A stretch of DNA of 64,000 nucleotides from Ferrimonas sp. YFM (GTDB taxonomy: Bacteria > Pseudomonadota > Gammaproteobacteria > Enterobacterales > Shewanellaceae). Below are positions 55,371-64,000 of the stretch, in pieces (the stretch's first letter is position 1; each line of letters begins with the position of its first letter). The stretch is taken from positions 868,001 through 932,000 of the forward strand of contig NZ_AP027368.1 in assembly GCF_030296015.1 (NCBI RefSeq), given 5' to 3'. The notes under the pieces were generated by a model that made no database searches, was not told the origin of the DNA, and saw only the letters and a list, made by a program, of their open reading frames with translations. The translations under genes and the position numbers were made by a program.

Positions 55371-58300
55371 CTAGTTGAACAGAGGGAACTGCTCGAAGGC
55401 ACGACGATAATCCACGTACTCGTTGGTGCTCCAAAGGCGCAGCAGCTGAGGGTCGTAGTCGTAGACCTCGGCATCCTTGCGGTAGGTGGAGTACTGATTG
55501 TTGGACTCGATGGCGTCGCCGAAGGTGGTGGCCAGGTTGTAGATCTCCGTCAGACGGGCGTCATCGATGCGGTCGATGGACTGCAGGGCGTTCTCCAGAG
55601 ACTCCTGGGAGTTACACTTGCGGTTCAGGCGCTGGGCTTCGGTTTCGCTGTCCAGTTCCAGGCGACGACACTTAAAGGTGGTCTCGTTATCCTGGCCCTG
55701 GTTGCGAACAATCTCATACTCCTTGAAGTTGTTGCGTAGCAGGAAGAAGCGGGCAAACCCGGTGGTTTCCTGCATCAGCTTCAGAGCGTCCGCATCGGCG
55801 ATGGCGATCAGGCGTGCTTCGTGGTGGTCACGGGCAGCTCGGAACACATTCAGGGCGTTGCGTACCCGGTAGCCAACACCACCAAGGCGTTCAACCTGGG
55901 GCTTTTGCTCGTCACCGTAGAGGGCGCGGGTAGCCATGGCCTGGGCCAGCAGGTTGCGGCGGGTGGCCACAAAGTTGTCTGCCTTCCAGGAGAAGGTGAT
56001 GGCGCCCTCGGTGTCCACGTAAGGACCGGCCCTGCGCAGGCCAATGGCGTCGATCAGGCCCAGGGCGTTGTCGCTCAGACCATACTCTTTCGCCCAGGCG
56101 TATCTGTGCAGGTTGTTCAATAGCGCACGGAATTCAGGGGTCGGCGTATCGGGTGTGGCTGGGTCGTACCAAAGGTCATAGTAGTCCTGATCGGTGAAAC
56201 CGAAGAAGTGCTTCATCGGCCACAGGTAGGAGGGCGACTGGTCAATCATCTTGCCCAGGCTGGGCACGTAGCGATCGACGGTCTCCACATACTCGCCATC
56301 CTTGTCCACAAACACCGGCTGGCGGGCTGTGGGGTTGCCGGCCAAGTAGGAGAGGTGGCTGTAGATATCTTCCACCTTACCTTCGATGTCGATCAGCGCC
56401 AAGCTGGAGTTCTCGGTGTCTACGAAGGGGCTGTCGCGGCGCACCAGCATCTGGGCAGCCAGCAGTTTGTCAGGCCAGGCGCCCAGCAGGTCGACAGAAG
56501 CAACAGAGCTCTGGTGCGGGTTGTTGGCCTGCAGACTAGCCTGGATACGGCCATCTCGGGTCTCGGAGCGGACCACGATCTTGTTCTGCTGATTGGCCAG
56601 AACCTCTACCAGCTCGTCGTCGTAACAGCTAGTGGGTATGTCGCGGTTGTCGGACATGCCCGGGCCGTAGGTGCGCCACAGGTCGGACAGGGTGGCGAAG
56701 CGGTAACGGTTAGGTACCCCTGGGGCGATCTCTTCCAGTTCACACACCTTGTCAGGCTGAGTCATTACATCGATGAAGAAATCGGCAGCGGTGACTGCGG
56801 CGTCGTAGGTATCACACAGGTTACGCAGGTTGCTGGTCATGGTGTCACGAGGCACACCGCGGCAGCTGTTGGCGTAGATCTCACTGAAGACACGACCGTT
56901 GGTGTTGCTGACCCCCAGGTAACGGGCAAACAGGTAGTCAATTTCTTCGACGTTTTCAATCACGTCACGAATATTCAGGAACTGATCCCAGCGGCTCAGG
57001 AAGTAGTTGTACTGATGGAACTGGTAGAAGCTCTGACGGCCGTTACGACGGTTCATGGTGTCGTAGCTGTCGTAGTAGCGCTGAATGCGGAAATCGGTCA
57101 GCTCTTTGATGTTGGTGCCTTCATCGAAGCGGTTACACAGCACCGAGGTGGTGGTGTGCTCGTCGGTACAGAAGTTGTACAGAGTCAGGCCCAAAGTCTG
57201 GTTGTCACCGAGATCGATATTTTTAAGTTCGTCGCTCTCCAGATAGTTGTCTCGTATCTGCTGGACGATGCCCCGAGGGTAGGCGTTGAAGTCCTCAGCC
57301 AGTTCGCTGTCCAGCTTGGCCAAAGAGAGGTACTTCTTCTCTGTGGTGGTCTTGGGCTGGTTGGTCTCTTCATCGATGGCTGTGGTGCTCAGGTCCGCTT
57401 CGACCTGGCGGCCGTAACCGAAACGCAGGGCGGCGATGTCGTACTTACCATAGGTCGGCAGCTCATCGAAGATGGAGGCCGCGTAGTCCATGATGGAGCT
57501 GTAGGCAGGCACCTTCTCCATACCCTTGGCCTTGGCTTCGGCTTCAGAGTAGAAGTTGGCTTTGTCCACTGAACCCATAAAGTTGTGGCGCAGGCCCAAG
57601 TTGTGGCCCAGTTCGTGGATAAGGGTGGAGCGGAACATGTGGGCGGCGATGGCGTCGCTGACCTCTGACTGCTGGGCTGCGGTCAAGTCGTCCCAGGCTT
57701 TCAGCTCGGTGTTCTCTTCGTTGGCGAAGTAGCCACCCTCCAGATAATCGATGCCTTCAATCAATCCTTTGGACTGGGTGCTCAGCCACATGAACTCCAC
57801 CGCGTAAGCATTCTGTTCGGCGAGCATATCCAGATACTGCTGATGCTTGTTGAAAGATTGAATCGCCAGATCTTTGTGCTGGGTGTTCCAGGTTTTCTCT
57901 GCGGCGTGGTTGTGGCCAGCCAGTTGAGTGTCCATGGTGCTGCCGGCAACCTGGGCAATCTCGCTGTCAGCCAACTCTGGAACACCAATAGGAGCGCCCA
58001 TGTCTGCGGCTAGCATGTCGCGGAACGCCTTAACCTCGAGGTTTTCTTCGGTATTTGTGTCGGCAGGCTCCTGAGTCTCCGGCTTGTATTCGTCAGGACG
58101 GGCAATCTCCTGACGGTTGTAGCGCATCACCAGTTGGGTCCACATGGCGCGGGTGGCGCCGCGGATGACGCCGGCGTACTGGTTGACGTGGGCGTGAACG
58201 ATTTCACCGGTCAGCGGGTTGGTGGCGGAGGGGCCGTAACCCAGCAGGCCATTGTCTACAGGGTCGGTGATCAGGTTCAGTACGTTGTAGCGCAGGTCTC

Positions 58301-59321
58301 CGGTATGAACGCCCGCTTTGCTGTCCGGATTGACGATGCGAATCGGCGGTACCCCGGTGCCTTCCAGCGACTTATTGATGTCGGCGATGCTCTCCATGGT
58401 GACGCGCTTGTACAGCTCGTTGCCTTCATCGTGGTAGCTGTCGCTCAGGTAGTAGTCGATGCTGTCCTGATTGGGGGCAAAGCGGTTCAGCAGGCTGAAT
58501 ACACTGCCTTGAACATTGGTTTCACCTGTGGCGGTACGCTGCTCTTTGCTGTCCTCGAAGAAGCCGTAGAAGGCACGGTCACGGCCCTGGTAGTAGATGG
58601 GCTGGTAATCCGGGGTGACAAGCTTGTCCAGCTTCACCAGGGAGTAGAAGAAGCGGGTCTTGAAGGACAGGTTCTTCGGGTCATTGCCGAACTGGTACTG
58701 ATCTTCTGGGTCTGCGGTAAAGGTGCGCTCCAACTCGACGTTGATCACGCCCTCTTCAGCGTTGTACTCGTAGGAGACGATACGAGGTTCGGCGGTCTCT
58801 TCCACGTTGCTGGCGGTGTACCAGGTCAGGCTGTCATGAGCCAGGGTGGCAACCTTTTCGTAGTCCGGCACGAAGTGAGTGGCGTCGGTCCACTCGCGGT
58901 CTTCGTCTTTGTTGATCTCTTCTTTGTTGGTGCACTCATCATAGGCGTTGAGGGCACAGCGGTATTCACGGAATTCACCGGGAATTTTCAGAACCGGGGC
59001 TTTGTTGATGTCCGAGTCCCAGCGGCTCTCGCCATCCATGGACAGCTTATCGCGGTCCACCTCTTCGGCGTAGATGCCGTTGAACTCGTCAAAGCGCAGG
59101 GTGACCAGCTTGGGGTCGCCCTGGAAGAAGCCACGCTGAGTCATGGCATATCTGGGGGCGGCACCGGTGGAGGGCATAAACAGCCAGAGGGATTCGGTGT
59201 CCAAAGAGGCAGTGGAGATCTCTTCGGCAGGCCTCTCAAATTTGTCGTAAGGCCTGTCTTCAGTGCCGCAGCCGGTGAGGGCGGCGGCCACTGCGGCGGC
59301 AATGGCGATCCGTTTAAACAT
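55371..59321 (-). CDS. Large zinc metalloprotease lipoprotein with metzincin site (copy 2)
   Basis: The 1316-residue protein starts with a signal peptide and lipobox (LTGC, Cys18 region). Its zinc site HELGHNLGLRH lies at residues 569-579 and a Met-turn SSIMDY has Met611. The zinc sites of the two copies therefore lie at the same distance from the N-terminus. It is 164 residues longer than copy 1, mainly after the catalytic domain. APRYAMTQRGFFQGDPKLVT, GYGPSATNPLTGEIV and LLGAWPDKLLA are shared with copy 1. A barrel gene lies 20 bases upstream. Confidence 0.86.
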   Translation of the reverse strand: MFKRIAIAAAVAAALTGCGTEDRPYDKFERPAEEISTASLDTESLWLFMPSTGAAPRYAMTQRGFFQGDPKLVTLRFDEFNGIYAEEVDRDKLSMDGESRWDSDINKAPVLKIPGEFREYRCALNAYDECTNKEEINKDEDREWTDATHFVPDYEKVATLAHDSLTWYTASNVEETAEPRIVSYEYNAEEGVINVELERTFTADPEDQYQFGNDPKNLSFKTRFFYSLVKLDKLVTPDYQPIYYQGRDRAFYGFFEDSKEQRTATGETNVQGSVFSLLNRFAPNQDSIDYYLSDSYHDEGNELYKRVTMESIADINKSLEGTGVPPIRIVNPDSKAGVHTGDLRYNVLNLITDPVDNGLLGYGPSATNPLTGEIVHAHVNQYAGVIRGATRAMWTQLVMRYNRQEIARPDEYKPETQEPADTNTEENLEVKAFRDMLAADMGAPIGVPELADSEIAQVAGSTMDTQLAGHNHAAEKTWNTQHKDLAIQSFNKHQQYLDMLAEQNAYAVEFMWLSTQSKGLIEGIDYLEGGYFANEENTELKAWDDLTAAQQSEVSDAIAAHMFRSTLIHELGHNLGLRHNFMGSVDKANFYSEAEAKAKGMEKVPAYSSIMDYAASIFDELPTYGKYDIAALRFGYGRQVEADLSTTAIDEETNQPKTTTEKKYLSLAKLDSELAEDFNAYPRGIVQQIRDNYLESDELKNIDLGDNQTLGLTLYNFCTDEHTTTSVLCNRFDEGTNIKELTDFRIQRYYDSYDTMNRRNGRQSFYQFHQYNYFLSRWDQFLNIRDVIENVEEIDYLFARYLGVSNTNGRVFSEIYANSCRGVPRDTMTSNLRNLCDTYDAAVTAADFFIDVMTQPDKVCELEEIAPGVPNRYRFATLSDLWRTYGPGMSDNRDIPTSCYDDELVEVLANQQNKIVVRSETRDGRIQASLQANNPHQSSVASVDLLGAWPDKLLAAQMLVRRDSPFVDTENSSLALIDIEGKVEDIYSHLSYLAGNPTARQPVFVDKDGEYVETVDRYVPSLGKMIDQSPSYLWPMKHFFGFTDQDYYDLWYDPATPDTPTPEFRALLNNLHRYAWAKEYGLSDNALGLIDAIGLRRAGPYVDTEGAITFSWKADNFVATRRNLLAQAMATRALYGDEQKPQVERLGGVGYRVRNALNVFRAARDHHEARLIAIADADALKLMQETTGFARFFLLRNNFKEYEIVRNQGQDNETTFKCRRLELDSETEAQRLNRKCNSQESLENALQSIDRIDDARLTEIYNLATTFGDAIESNNQYSTYRKDAEVYDYDPQLLRLWSTNEYVDYRRAFEQFPLFN

Positions 59322-59341
59322 TGGGATACCTTTTTAATAGA

Positions 59342-60181
59342 TTAAAACTGATAGTTGGCAACGAAGTAGTAATTCATCTTGTCGAGATCGACGAAGTCAT
59401 GAATTGGGTCTGTGCCACGTTCCTGGTTGTAGTAGGTGATGCCGTTGGTCATACCGATGGCGATATCGATATTGTCCGTGAGCTGGTAACCAAGCTCTTC
59501 ACCATGAATTAGGTCTGGGTAGATATTGTCGCCGTCATAATCCCAGCCGTATCTGGAGATTAAGTAGGTGCTGAAGTTGAACCTGTCGGCAAAGAAGTAA
59601 TCGATGGTAAATAGATTGCTTGCCTGATATTCGGACAGTTTTTGGTCACCAGCTGTCTTGTATTCATGAAAGTTCTTTCTTAGCCGCACACTGTCGCCTA
59701 TGTAGAGGCCATCTACATAGTCGCTCAGATTGAAGCTGACGCGCAGGCTACCGCGAACACCGAACTCCAGATCCTGTCGGCGGGAGAACTTGGAAGTGGG
59801 TAGGATCAGACGCACCTCTCCACTTAAGGTGCTTGATTTGCTTGGCTTCCAGAGGTTGTTTCTCGACCAGGACAGGGAGGTGTCACTCCAGAAATCTCCC
59901 TGACTACCATACTCGTCACCATCACTGGCGTGGTAACCGGAGATGACGGCCTGTAGCCGTGAATCATTATTCAGCGAATAGCGAATGATCGCTGTTGCCG
60001 AATAGTTACGTTCTGCCAAATATGCACCAGCACTGTATTTGTTTTGGGTGTAGTCGACACTAAGAAAGCCTGACCAACGGCTCTCTTCAGGATCACTCCA
60101 TCTGTCCTGAATATTTTCTGCACTCGCTAAAAAAGGCGCTATCCAAAGTATGGATGCGACCAAAAATGAGCATATTTTCAT
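59342..60181 (-). CDS. Outer-membrane beta-barrel protein paired with a metzincin lipoprotein (copy 2)
   Basis: The 279-residue protein has a signal peptide (FLVASILWIAPFLASA) and ends in YYFVANYQF, an outer-membrane terminal strand. It shares EESRWSGFLSVDYTQNKYS, YKTAGDQKLSEYQ and YNQERG with copy 1 but is otherwise diverged. It precedes its metalloprotease by 20 bases, the same spacing as in copy 1. The codon use is AT-rich. Confidence 0.8.
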   Translation of the reverse strand: MKICSFLVASILWIAPFLASAENIQDRWSDPEESRWSGFLSVDYTQNKYSAGAYLAERNYSATAIIRYSLNNDSRLQAVISGYHASDGDEYGSQGDFWSDTSLSWSRNNLWKPSKSSTLSGEVRLILPTSKFSRRQDLEFGVRGSLRVSFNLSDYVDGLYIGDSVRLRKNFHEYKTAGDQKLSEYQASNLFTIDYFFADRFNFSTYLISRYGWDYDGDNIYPDLIHGEELGYQLTDNIDIAIGMTNGITYYNQERGTDPIHDFVDLDKMNYYFVANYQF

Positions 60182-60519
60182 TATCGTTGTCCTAATTTAG
60201 GCTTTGGTTTTTAACCCTGAATTAAATTAGTTTTTACTAAATATTCCCCTCGAATTTTATTTCGGACACGAGACGCTATCATTAGTGCATATGGTATGCA
60301 AAACGAAAAAGCACAAAAAACAAACAAACTTAAAGAATCGTAAAGAGGAGTGCACAAACTGGGATCTGCGTCTCAAAAGTTGATAAACCAAATCGCCGGG
60401 TTAATTACACTTTGTAAGGAAAATGTGCGTAAAGCAGTAGGATAATGAAAGGGATAAGCTGTGAGCTGGAGTGTGACAGGCCTGCATGAGGCCATGCCAT
60501 TGAGAGAGGTGCGGCAGGA
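60182..60519. other. AT-rich upstream region of the copy-2 module
   Basis: No gene is seen. The promoter for the minus-strand barrel gene must lie here. A perfect palindrome is noted separately at 60286-60300. Confidence 0.5.
60286..60300 (-). promoter_or_regulatory. Palindromic operator candidate upstream of the copy-2 barrel gene
   Basis: TGCATA and TATGCA are perfect inverted repeats around TGG, about 105 bases upstream of the start codon. The binding protein is unknown. Confidence 0.4.
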
Positions 60520-60876
60520 TCAATCCGCCAGTTCGGCGCCGACACTGAAGCTCAGCATTCTGGGGGGTTCTCCCAGCTCCATTCGGCCCTGTTCGCCCAC
60601 CTTGATCACCACCGCTGGCATCAGCAGTTGGTTCAGGCGTTCGCCTTCGCCACTGGTCAGCACCGCGTCTACGGTGATCTGCTCGTTGTGGGTGCTGGGC
60701 TGCAGAGAGAGGCGGTAGTCACCCAACTGGTGGTCGCTCCACTGGTTGGCGGGCACTCGGGCGTCCAGTTGCATGGGTTGGGTGCCGGGAAGCACCACTT
60801 CGATGGAGAGATCCAGCTCCTGGGCCGCAACGTTAAGGGCGGTCAGCGACAGCAACAGGGGCAGAGCAAACTTCAT
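60520..60876 (-). CDS. Small periplasmic protein of unknown function
   Basis: The 118-residue protein has a signal peptide (KFALPLLLSLTALNVAA) and a beta-rich mature part (LDLSIEVVLPGTQPMQLDAR; ITVDAVLTSGEGERLNQLLM) without cysteine or membrane helix. I recognise no family. It stands alone between the protease island and nqrM. Confidence 0.65.
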   Translation of the reverse strand: MKFALPLLLSLTALNVAAQELDLSIEVVLPGTQPMQLDARVPANQWSDHQLGDYRLSLQPSTHNEQITVDAVLTSGEGERLNQLLMPAVVIKVGEQGRMELGEPPRMLSFSVGAELAD

Positions 60877-60963
60877 TGGGTCTCCGGAGCAACAGGAAGC
60901 GAAAAACAGAGGCCAGAGTATCAGAAATCTGCGGCTGCCAGAAATGGAGTCTATTGATTAGGT

Positions 60964-60990
60964 AATAAAAAAGGCACCGCAAGGTGCCTA
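60964..60990 (-). terminator. Terminator of the nqr gene group
   Basis: On the minus strand TAGGCACC and GGTGCC pair around TTGC and are followed by TTTTTTATT, just after the nqrM stop. Confidence 0.9.
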
Positions 60991-61008
60991 ATTATTATCG
61001 GGGCAGAT

Positions 61009-61239
61009 TCAGAGAATGCGCTCCTTGAGGAAACGTTCCCGGCGCGCCAGCTCCGCCTCCCTGGCCATCTTCGCCTTGCGCTTGTCGCAGGGTTCTGGGC
61101 AGTCGCACACCTTGTCGATGCCGACGCCCCCCAGTCCTCCGCAGGAACCGGCGATGGTCTTGCGCCTGAACAGATAGCCGACGGACATCATCAGGATCAC
61201 CAGCAGCATGATGGCAAAGGTGGTGGCAAAGGCGGTCAT
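61009..61239 (-). CDS. nqrM: Na+-NQR maturation protein NqrM
   Basis: NqrM inserts iron into the NqrD/NqrE subunits of the sodium-pumping NADH dehydrogenase. The 76-residue protein has one membrane helix (FAIMLLVILMMSVGYLF) and four cysteines in SCGGLGGVG and VCDCPEPCDKRK, typical of the family. The start at 61239 follows GGAG; it lies 43 bases after nqrF. Confidence 0.93.
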   Translation of the reverse strand: MTAFATTFAIMLLVILMMSVGYLFRRKTIAGSCGGLGGVGIDKVCDCPEPCDKRKAKMAREAELARRERFLKERIL

Positions 61240-61281
61240 AGCTTGTCTCCAAATCCGGGCACCCAACAGGGTGCCCCTTAA

Positions 61282-62502
61282 TCAGTCACCGAAGTCATCC
61301 AGCAGGATGTTCTCGTCCTCAACGCCCAGATCTTTGAGCATCTTGATCACCGCGGCGTTCATTACCGGTGGTCCACACATGTAGAACTCGCAATCTTCAG
61401 GCGCCTTATGGTCCTTCAGGTAGTTCTCGTAGAGCACATTGTGGATGAAGCCGGTGTAGCCATCCCAGTTGTCTTCGGGCAGAGGATCGGACAGGGCCAC
61501 ATTCCAGTGGAAGTTGTCGTTCTCCGCCGCCAGGCTATCGAAGTCCTCCTGGTAGAAGATCTCCCGCACCGAGCGGGCACCGTACCAGAAGCTCATCTTG
61601 CGCTTGGTCTTCTTCGCCTTCAGCTGGTCGAAGATGTGGGAGCGCATGGGAGCCATGCCGGCACCACCACCGATGAAGATCATCTCCGCCTCGCTCTCCT
61701 CCTTGACGAAGAACTCGCCGAAGGGACCGGAGATCACCACCTTGTCACCGGCCTTGAGGTTGAAGATGTAGGAGGACATCTTACCCGGGGGCAGGTCGTT
61801 GCTCGGCGGCGTAGCGATACGCACGTTGAGCATGATCAGGCCCTTCTCATCCGGGTAGTTGGCCATGGAGTAGGCACGCAGTACGTCCTCTTCGACCACG
61901 GACTCCAGCTGGAACAGCTCGTACTTCTCCCAGTCGTCGCGGTACTCCTCCGGGATGTCGAAGTCGGCGTAGTTGACCTTATGGGCCGGGGCTTCAATCT
62001 GGATGTAACCACCGGCCTTGAAGGGCACCTCTTCGCCTTCGGGCACCTTGAGGCGCAGCTCCTTGATGAAGGTGGCGGTGTTGTCGTTGGAGACAACCTC
62101 ACACTCCCACTTCTTCACCCCGAAGATCTCCTCTTCGATCTCCAGTTCCATGTCGTCTTTCACCGCCACCTGGCAGGCGAGACGGCAGCCCTCTTTGGCC
62201 TCTTTCTTGGTGATGTGGTCCCGTTCGGTGGGCAGGATCTCGCCACCGCCGGACTTCACATGCACCCGGCACTGGCCGCAGGTGCCACCGCCGCCACAGG
62301 CGGAGGGGATAAAGATATCCTGGCCCGCCAGGGCGCCCAGGAGTTTGCCACCGGCTGGCGTGTTGACCGTTTTATCCGGGTCGCCATTGATGCCGATGGT
62401 GACGTCGCCAGAGGCGACCAGTTTGCTTTTGGCGATAAGGATCACCGCGACCAGCAGACACACCACTATGGTGAACATGCTGATGCCGATTGCCATTTCC
62501 AT
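61282..62502 (-). CDS. nqrF: Na+-NQR subunit F, NADH-oxidising flavoprotein
   Basis: NqrF takes electrons from NADH through FAD to a [2Fe-2S] centre. The 406-residue protein has an N-terminal membrane anchor, a ferredoxin domain with Cys69, Cys75, Cys78 and Cys110, then RAYSMANYP (FAD) near residue 209, [12 protein letters not shown], and the NADH side [12 protein letters not shown] and [10 protein letters not shown]. Operon order F after E is as in Vibrio. Confidence 0.98.
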   Translation of the reverse strand: MEMAIGISMFTIVVCLLVAVILIAKSKLVASGDVTIGINGDPDKTVNTPAGGKLLGALAGQDIFIPSACGGGGTCGQCRVHVKSGGGEILPTERDHITKKEAKEGCRLACQVAVKDDMELEIEEEIFGVKKWECEVVSNDNTATFIKELRLKVPEGEEVPFKAGGYIQIEAPAHKVNYADFDIPEEYRDDWEKYELFQLESVVEEDVLRAYSMANYPDEKGLIMLNVRIATPPSNDLPPGKMSSYIFNLKAGDKVVISGPFGEFFVKEESEAEMIFIGGGAGMAPMRSHIFDQLKAKKTKRKMSFWYGARSVREIFYQEDFDSLAAENDNFHWNVALSDPLPEDNWDGYTGFIHNVLYENYLKDHKAPEDCEFYMCGPPVMNAAVIKMLKDLGVEDENILLDDFGD

Positions 62503-62534
62503 CGCGTTACCTTCTTAAATCGTCACAAATTGGG

Positions 62535-63143
62535 TTACAGGGCGATGCCCACGAAGGCCATAAAGCCCAGTGCCATCAGTCCGGTGGAGATAAAGGTGAT
62601 GCCGATACCCTGCAGCCCCTCGGGGATGGCAGAGAACTTCATCCGCTCTCGCAGGCCGGCCAGCAGTACGATGGCCATGGCCCAACCGGAGCCGGAGCCC
62701 AGTGCAAACACCACGGACTCGGTCATGTTGTAGTCGCGGTTGGCCATGAAGATCACCCCGGCGAAGATGGCGCAGTTCACCGTCAGCAGTGGCAGGAAGA
62801 TCCCCAGGGTCTGGTAGAGCGCAGGAGCATACTTGTCCAGCACCATCTCCAGAATCTGTACCAGGGCGGCGATCACGCCGATGAAGGTGATCAGCTTCAG
62901 GTAGCTGAGATCCAGGTTCGGCATTCCCGCCCAGGCCAGGGCGCCGGGCTTAAGGAAGTTCACGTAGATCAGCTGGTTGACCGGTACCGCCAGGGCCATT
63001 ACCACAATAACCGCGATTCCCAGGCCGAAGGAGGTGGAGACCTTCTTCGATACCGCCAGGAAGGTACACATCCCCATAAAGAAGGAGAGGGCCATGTTGT
63101 CGATAAAGGCAGCCTGAACGAACAGGTTGATATAGTGTTCCAT
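62535..63143 (-). CDS. nqrE: Na+-NQR subunit E
   Basis: This 202-residue membrane protein has six helices and, with NqrD, holds an iron centre in the membrane. It starts with [31 protein letters not shown] (cysteine near residue 26) and has [14 protein letters not shown] near residue 118, the two cysteine regions of the family. Confidence 0.97.
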   Translation of the reverse strand: MEHYINLFVQAAFIDNMALSFFMGMCTFLAVSKKVSTSFGLGIAVIVVMALAVPVNQLIYVNFLKPGALAWAGMPNLDLSYLKLITFIGVIAALVQILEMVLDKYAPALYQTLGIFLPLLTVNCAIFAGVIFMANRDYNMTESVVFALGSGSGWAMAIVLLAGLRERMKFSAIPEGLQGIGITFISTGLMALGFMAFVGIAL

Positions 63144-63152
63144 GTTCGCTCC

Positions 63153-63776
63153 TTAGCCTTTGCGCTTCTGAATCACGTGAAGGCCCCAGATCATCAGGCC
63201 GATAAGGAAGAAGGCGCTGGGAGCCATCTTGAACATCTCGTTGGCCAGGTAGAAACCGCCGTTCTCTGTGGTGGTGATCACCTCATGACCGAACAGGGTG
63301 CCTGCGCCCAAGAGTTCGCGGACGAAGCCCACCCCTACCAGGATGACGCCATAGCCCAGGGAGTTGCCCAGGGCGTCGATGACCGACATCAGCGGTCCGC
63401 TCTTCATGGCGTAGGCTTCCGCCCGTCCCATCACGATGCAGTTGGTGATGATCAGTCCCACAAACACCGACAGTTTCTGGGACAGCTCATAGGCCACGTC
63501 CTGCAGCACCATGTCCACCACGATCACCAGAGAGGCGATCACCGTCATCTGGGCGATGATGCGCACGCTGTTGGGGATGAAGTTGCGGATCAGCGAGATA
63601 AACAGGTTGGAGAACACCAGTACGAAGGTCACCGCCAGGGTCATGACCACCGCGGTTTCCATGGAGTTACTCACCGCCAGGGCGGAACAAACACCCAGAA
63701 CCTGCATGGCCACCGGGTTGTTGGCAAAGATGGGAGTGGTCAGCACCTGCTTGGCTGCATTACTGCGACTGCTCAT
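63153..63776 (-). CDS. nqrD: Na+-NQR subunit D
   Basis: The 207-residue paralogue of NqrE has six helices and the cysteine regions [16 protein letters not shown] near residue 27 and [15 protein letters not shown] near residue 109. Its ATG at 63776 lies next to the nqrC stop. Confidence 0.97.
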   Translation of the reverse strand: MSSRSNAAKQVLTTPIFANNPVAMQVLGVCSALAVSNSMETAVVMTLAVTFVLVFSNLFISLIRNFIPNSVRIIAQMTVIASLVIVVDMVLQDVAYELSQKLSVFVGLIITNCIVMGRAEAYAMKSGPLMSVIDALGNSLGYGVILVGVGFVRELLGAGTLFGHEVITTTENGGFYLANEMFKMAPSAFFLIGLMIWGLHVIQKRKG

Positions 63777-63777
63777 C

Positions 63778-64000
63778 TCAGGCCTCCTTCTTAATGGTGT
63801 TCAGGAAGTTCTGGTAACCCTCTGGGCCGAACCAGAATTTCACCGCTTTCTGCAGACCCCGGCCGGTCTTGGTGGCGCCACTGACGCCATCGACGCCGTG
63901 AACGTCGCCTTTCTTGGCGCCGCCTTTGACCACCGCCAGCACAGGCTTGCCGCTGTCGTCGAAGATCTGCTTGTTGTGCCAGCCCGAGAGCCACTTGGTG
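63778..64000 (-). CDS. nqrC: Na+-NQR subunit C, C-terminal part
   Basis: About 73 C-terminal residues are present, cut by the window edge. They contain the FMN-attachment motif SGAT at 63872-63883 ([12 protein letters not shown]), whose threonine carries a covalently bound FMN, and end in [18 protein letters not shown]. The stop is at 63778-63780, directly before nqrD. Confidence 0.94.
   Translation of the reverse strand, partial: TKWLSGWHNKQIFDDSGKPVLAVVKGGAKKGDVHGVDGVSGATKTGRGLQKAVKFWFGPEGYQNFLNTIKKEA

Overview
The window looks like the chromosome of a gammaproteobacterium of the Shewanella/Ferrimonas type (order Alteromonadales). This is inferred from gene order and protein similarity remembered from known families; no search was run. 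Several blocks keep the gene order known from E. coli: rpoE-rseABC-lepA-lepB-rnc-era-recO-pdxJ-acpS; yfjD-ypjD opposite ffh-rpsP-rimM-trmD-rplS; aroF-tyrA; raiA-pheL-pheA; yjtD-thrL-thrABC; yqgF-yqgE. An iron-handling gene cluster, a cytochrome c', a cytochrome b561 and a Na+-pumping NADH dehydrogenase (nqr) suit a marine, respiratory, iron-cycling bacterium such as Ferrimonas.

Layout. 1-8304: envelope-stress control followed by translation, RNA-processing and cofactor genes, all on the plus strand with overlaps or small gaps. 8364-10930: a small secreted protein, a CorB/CNNM-type membrane protein and a CcsA-like protein on the minus strand. 11170-14655: signal-recognition particle protein and the rpsP operon. 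14864-20446: aromatic amino acid synthesis (aroF-tyrA, then pheA with its own phenylalanine leader and attenuator on the minus strand), with a chemoreceptor between them. 20540-24056: ribosome hibernation factor, cytochrome b561, cytochrome c', TrpR and a tryptophan-type permease; two CRP-like palindromes lie here. 24245-29994: antiporter, stress protein, SlyD, AceK and a tRNA/rRNA methylase. 30065-34901: the thr operon with leader peptide and attenuator. 34958-43186: conserved housekeeping and poorly known genes. 43486-45156: a second chemoreceptor.

45206-49854 is the first accessory island. A five-gene minus-strand operon encodes two HMA-like domains without the CxxC metal site (one of them at the N-terminus of a P1B-type ATPase that carries SCA in place of CPC), a His/Pro-rich protein, a small hydrophobic protein and a YtxH-like coiled-coil protein. 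A third HMA-like gene and a cysteine-motif gene flank it. Three Fur-box-like sequences sit upstream of the three transcription units. Together this resembles the ferrosome (fez) clusters that build iron-storage organelles.

50669-60181 is the second accessory island: two convergent copies of one module, each an outer-membrane beta-barrel gene followed by a very large lipoprotein with a metzincin zinc site (HExxHxxGxxH). The two halves are diverged paralogues meeting tail to tail across two terminators. I know no described function for this pairing. The window closes with a small secreted protein and nqrM-F-E-D-C on the minus strand, nqrC being cut by the window edge.

No tRNA, rRNA, CRISPR array, insertion sequence or prophage was recognised.
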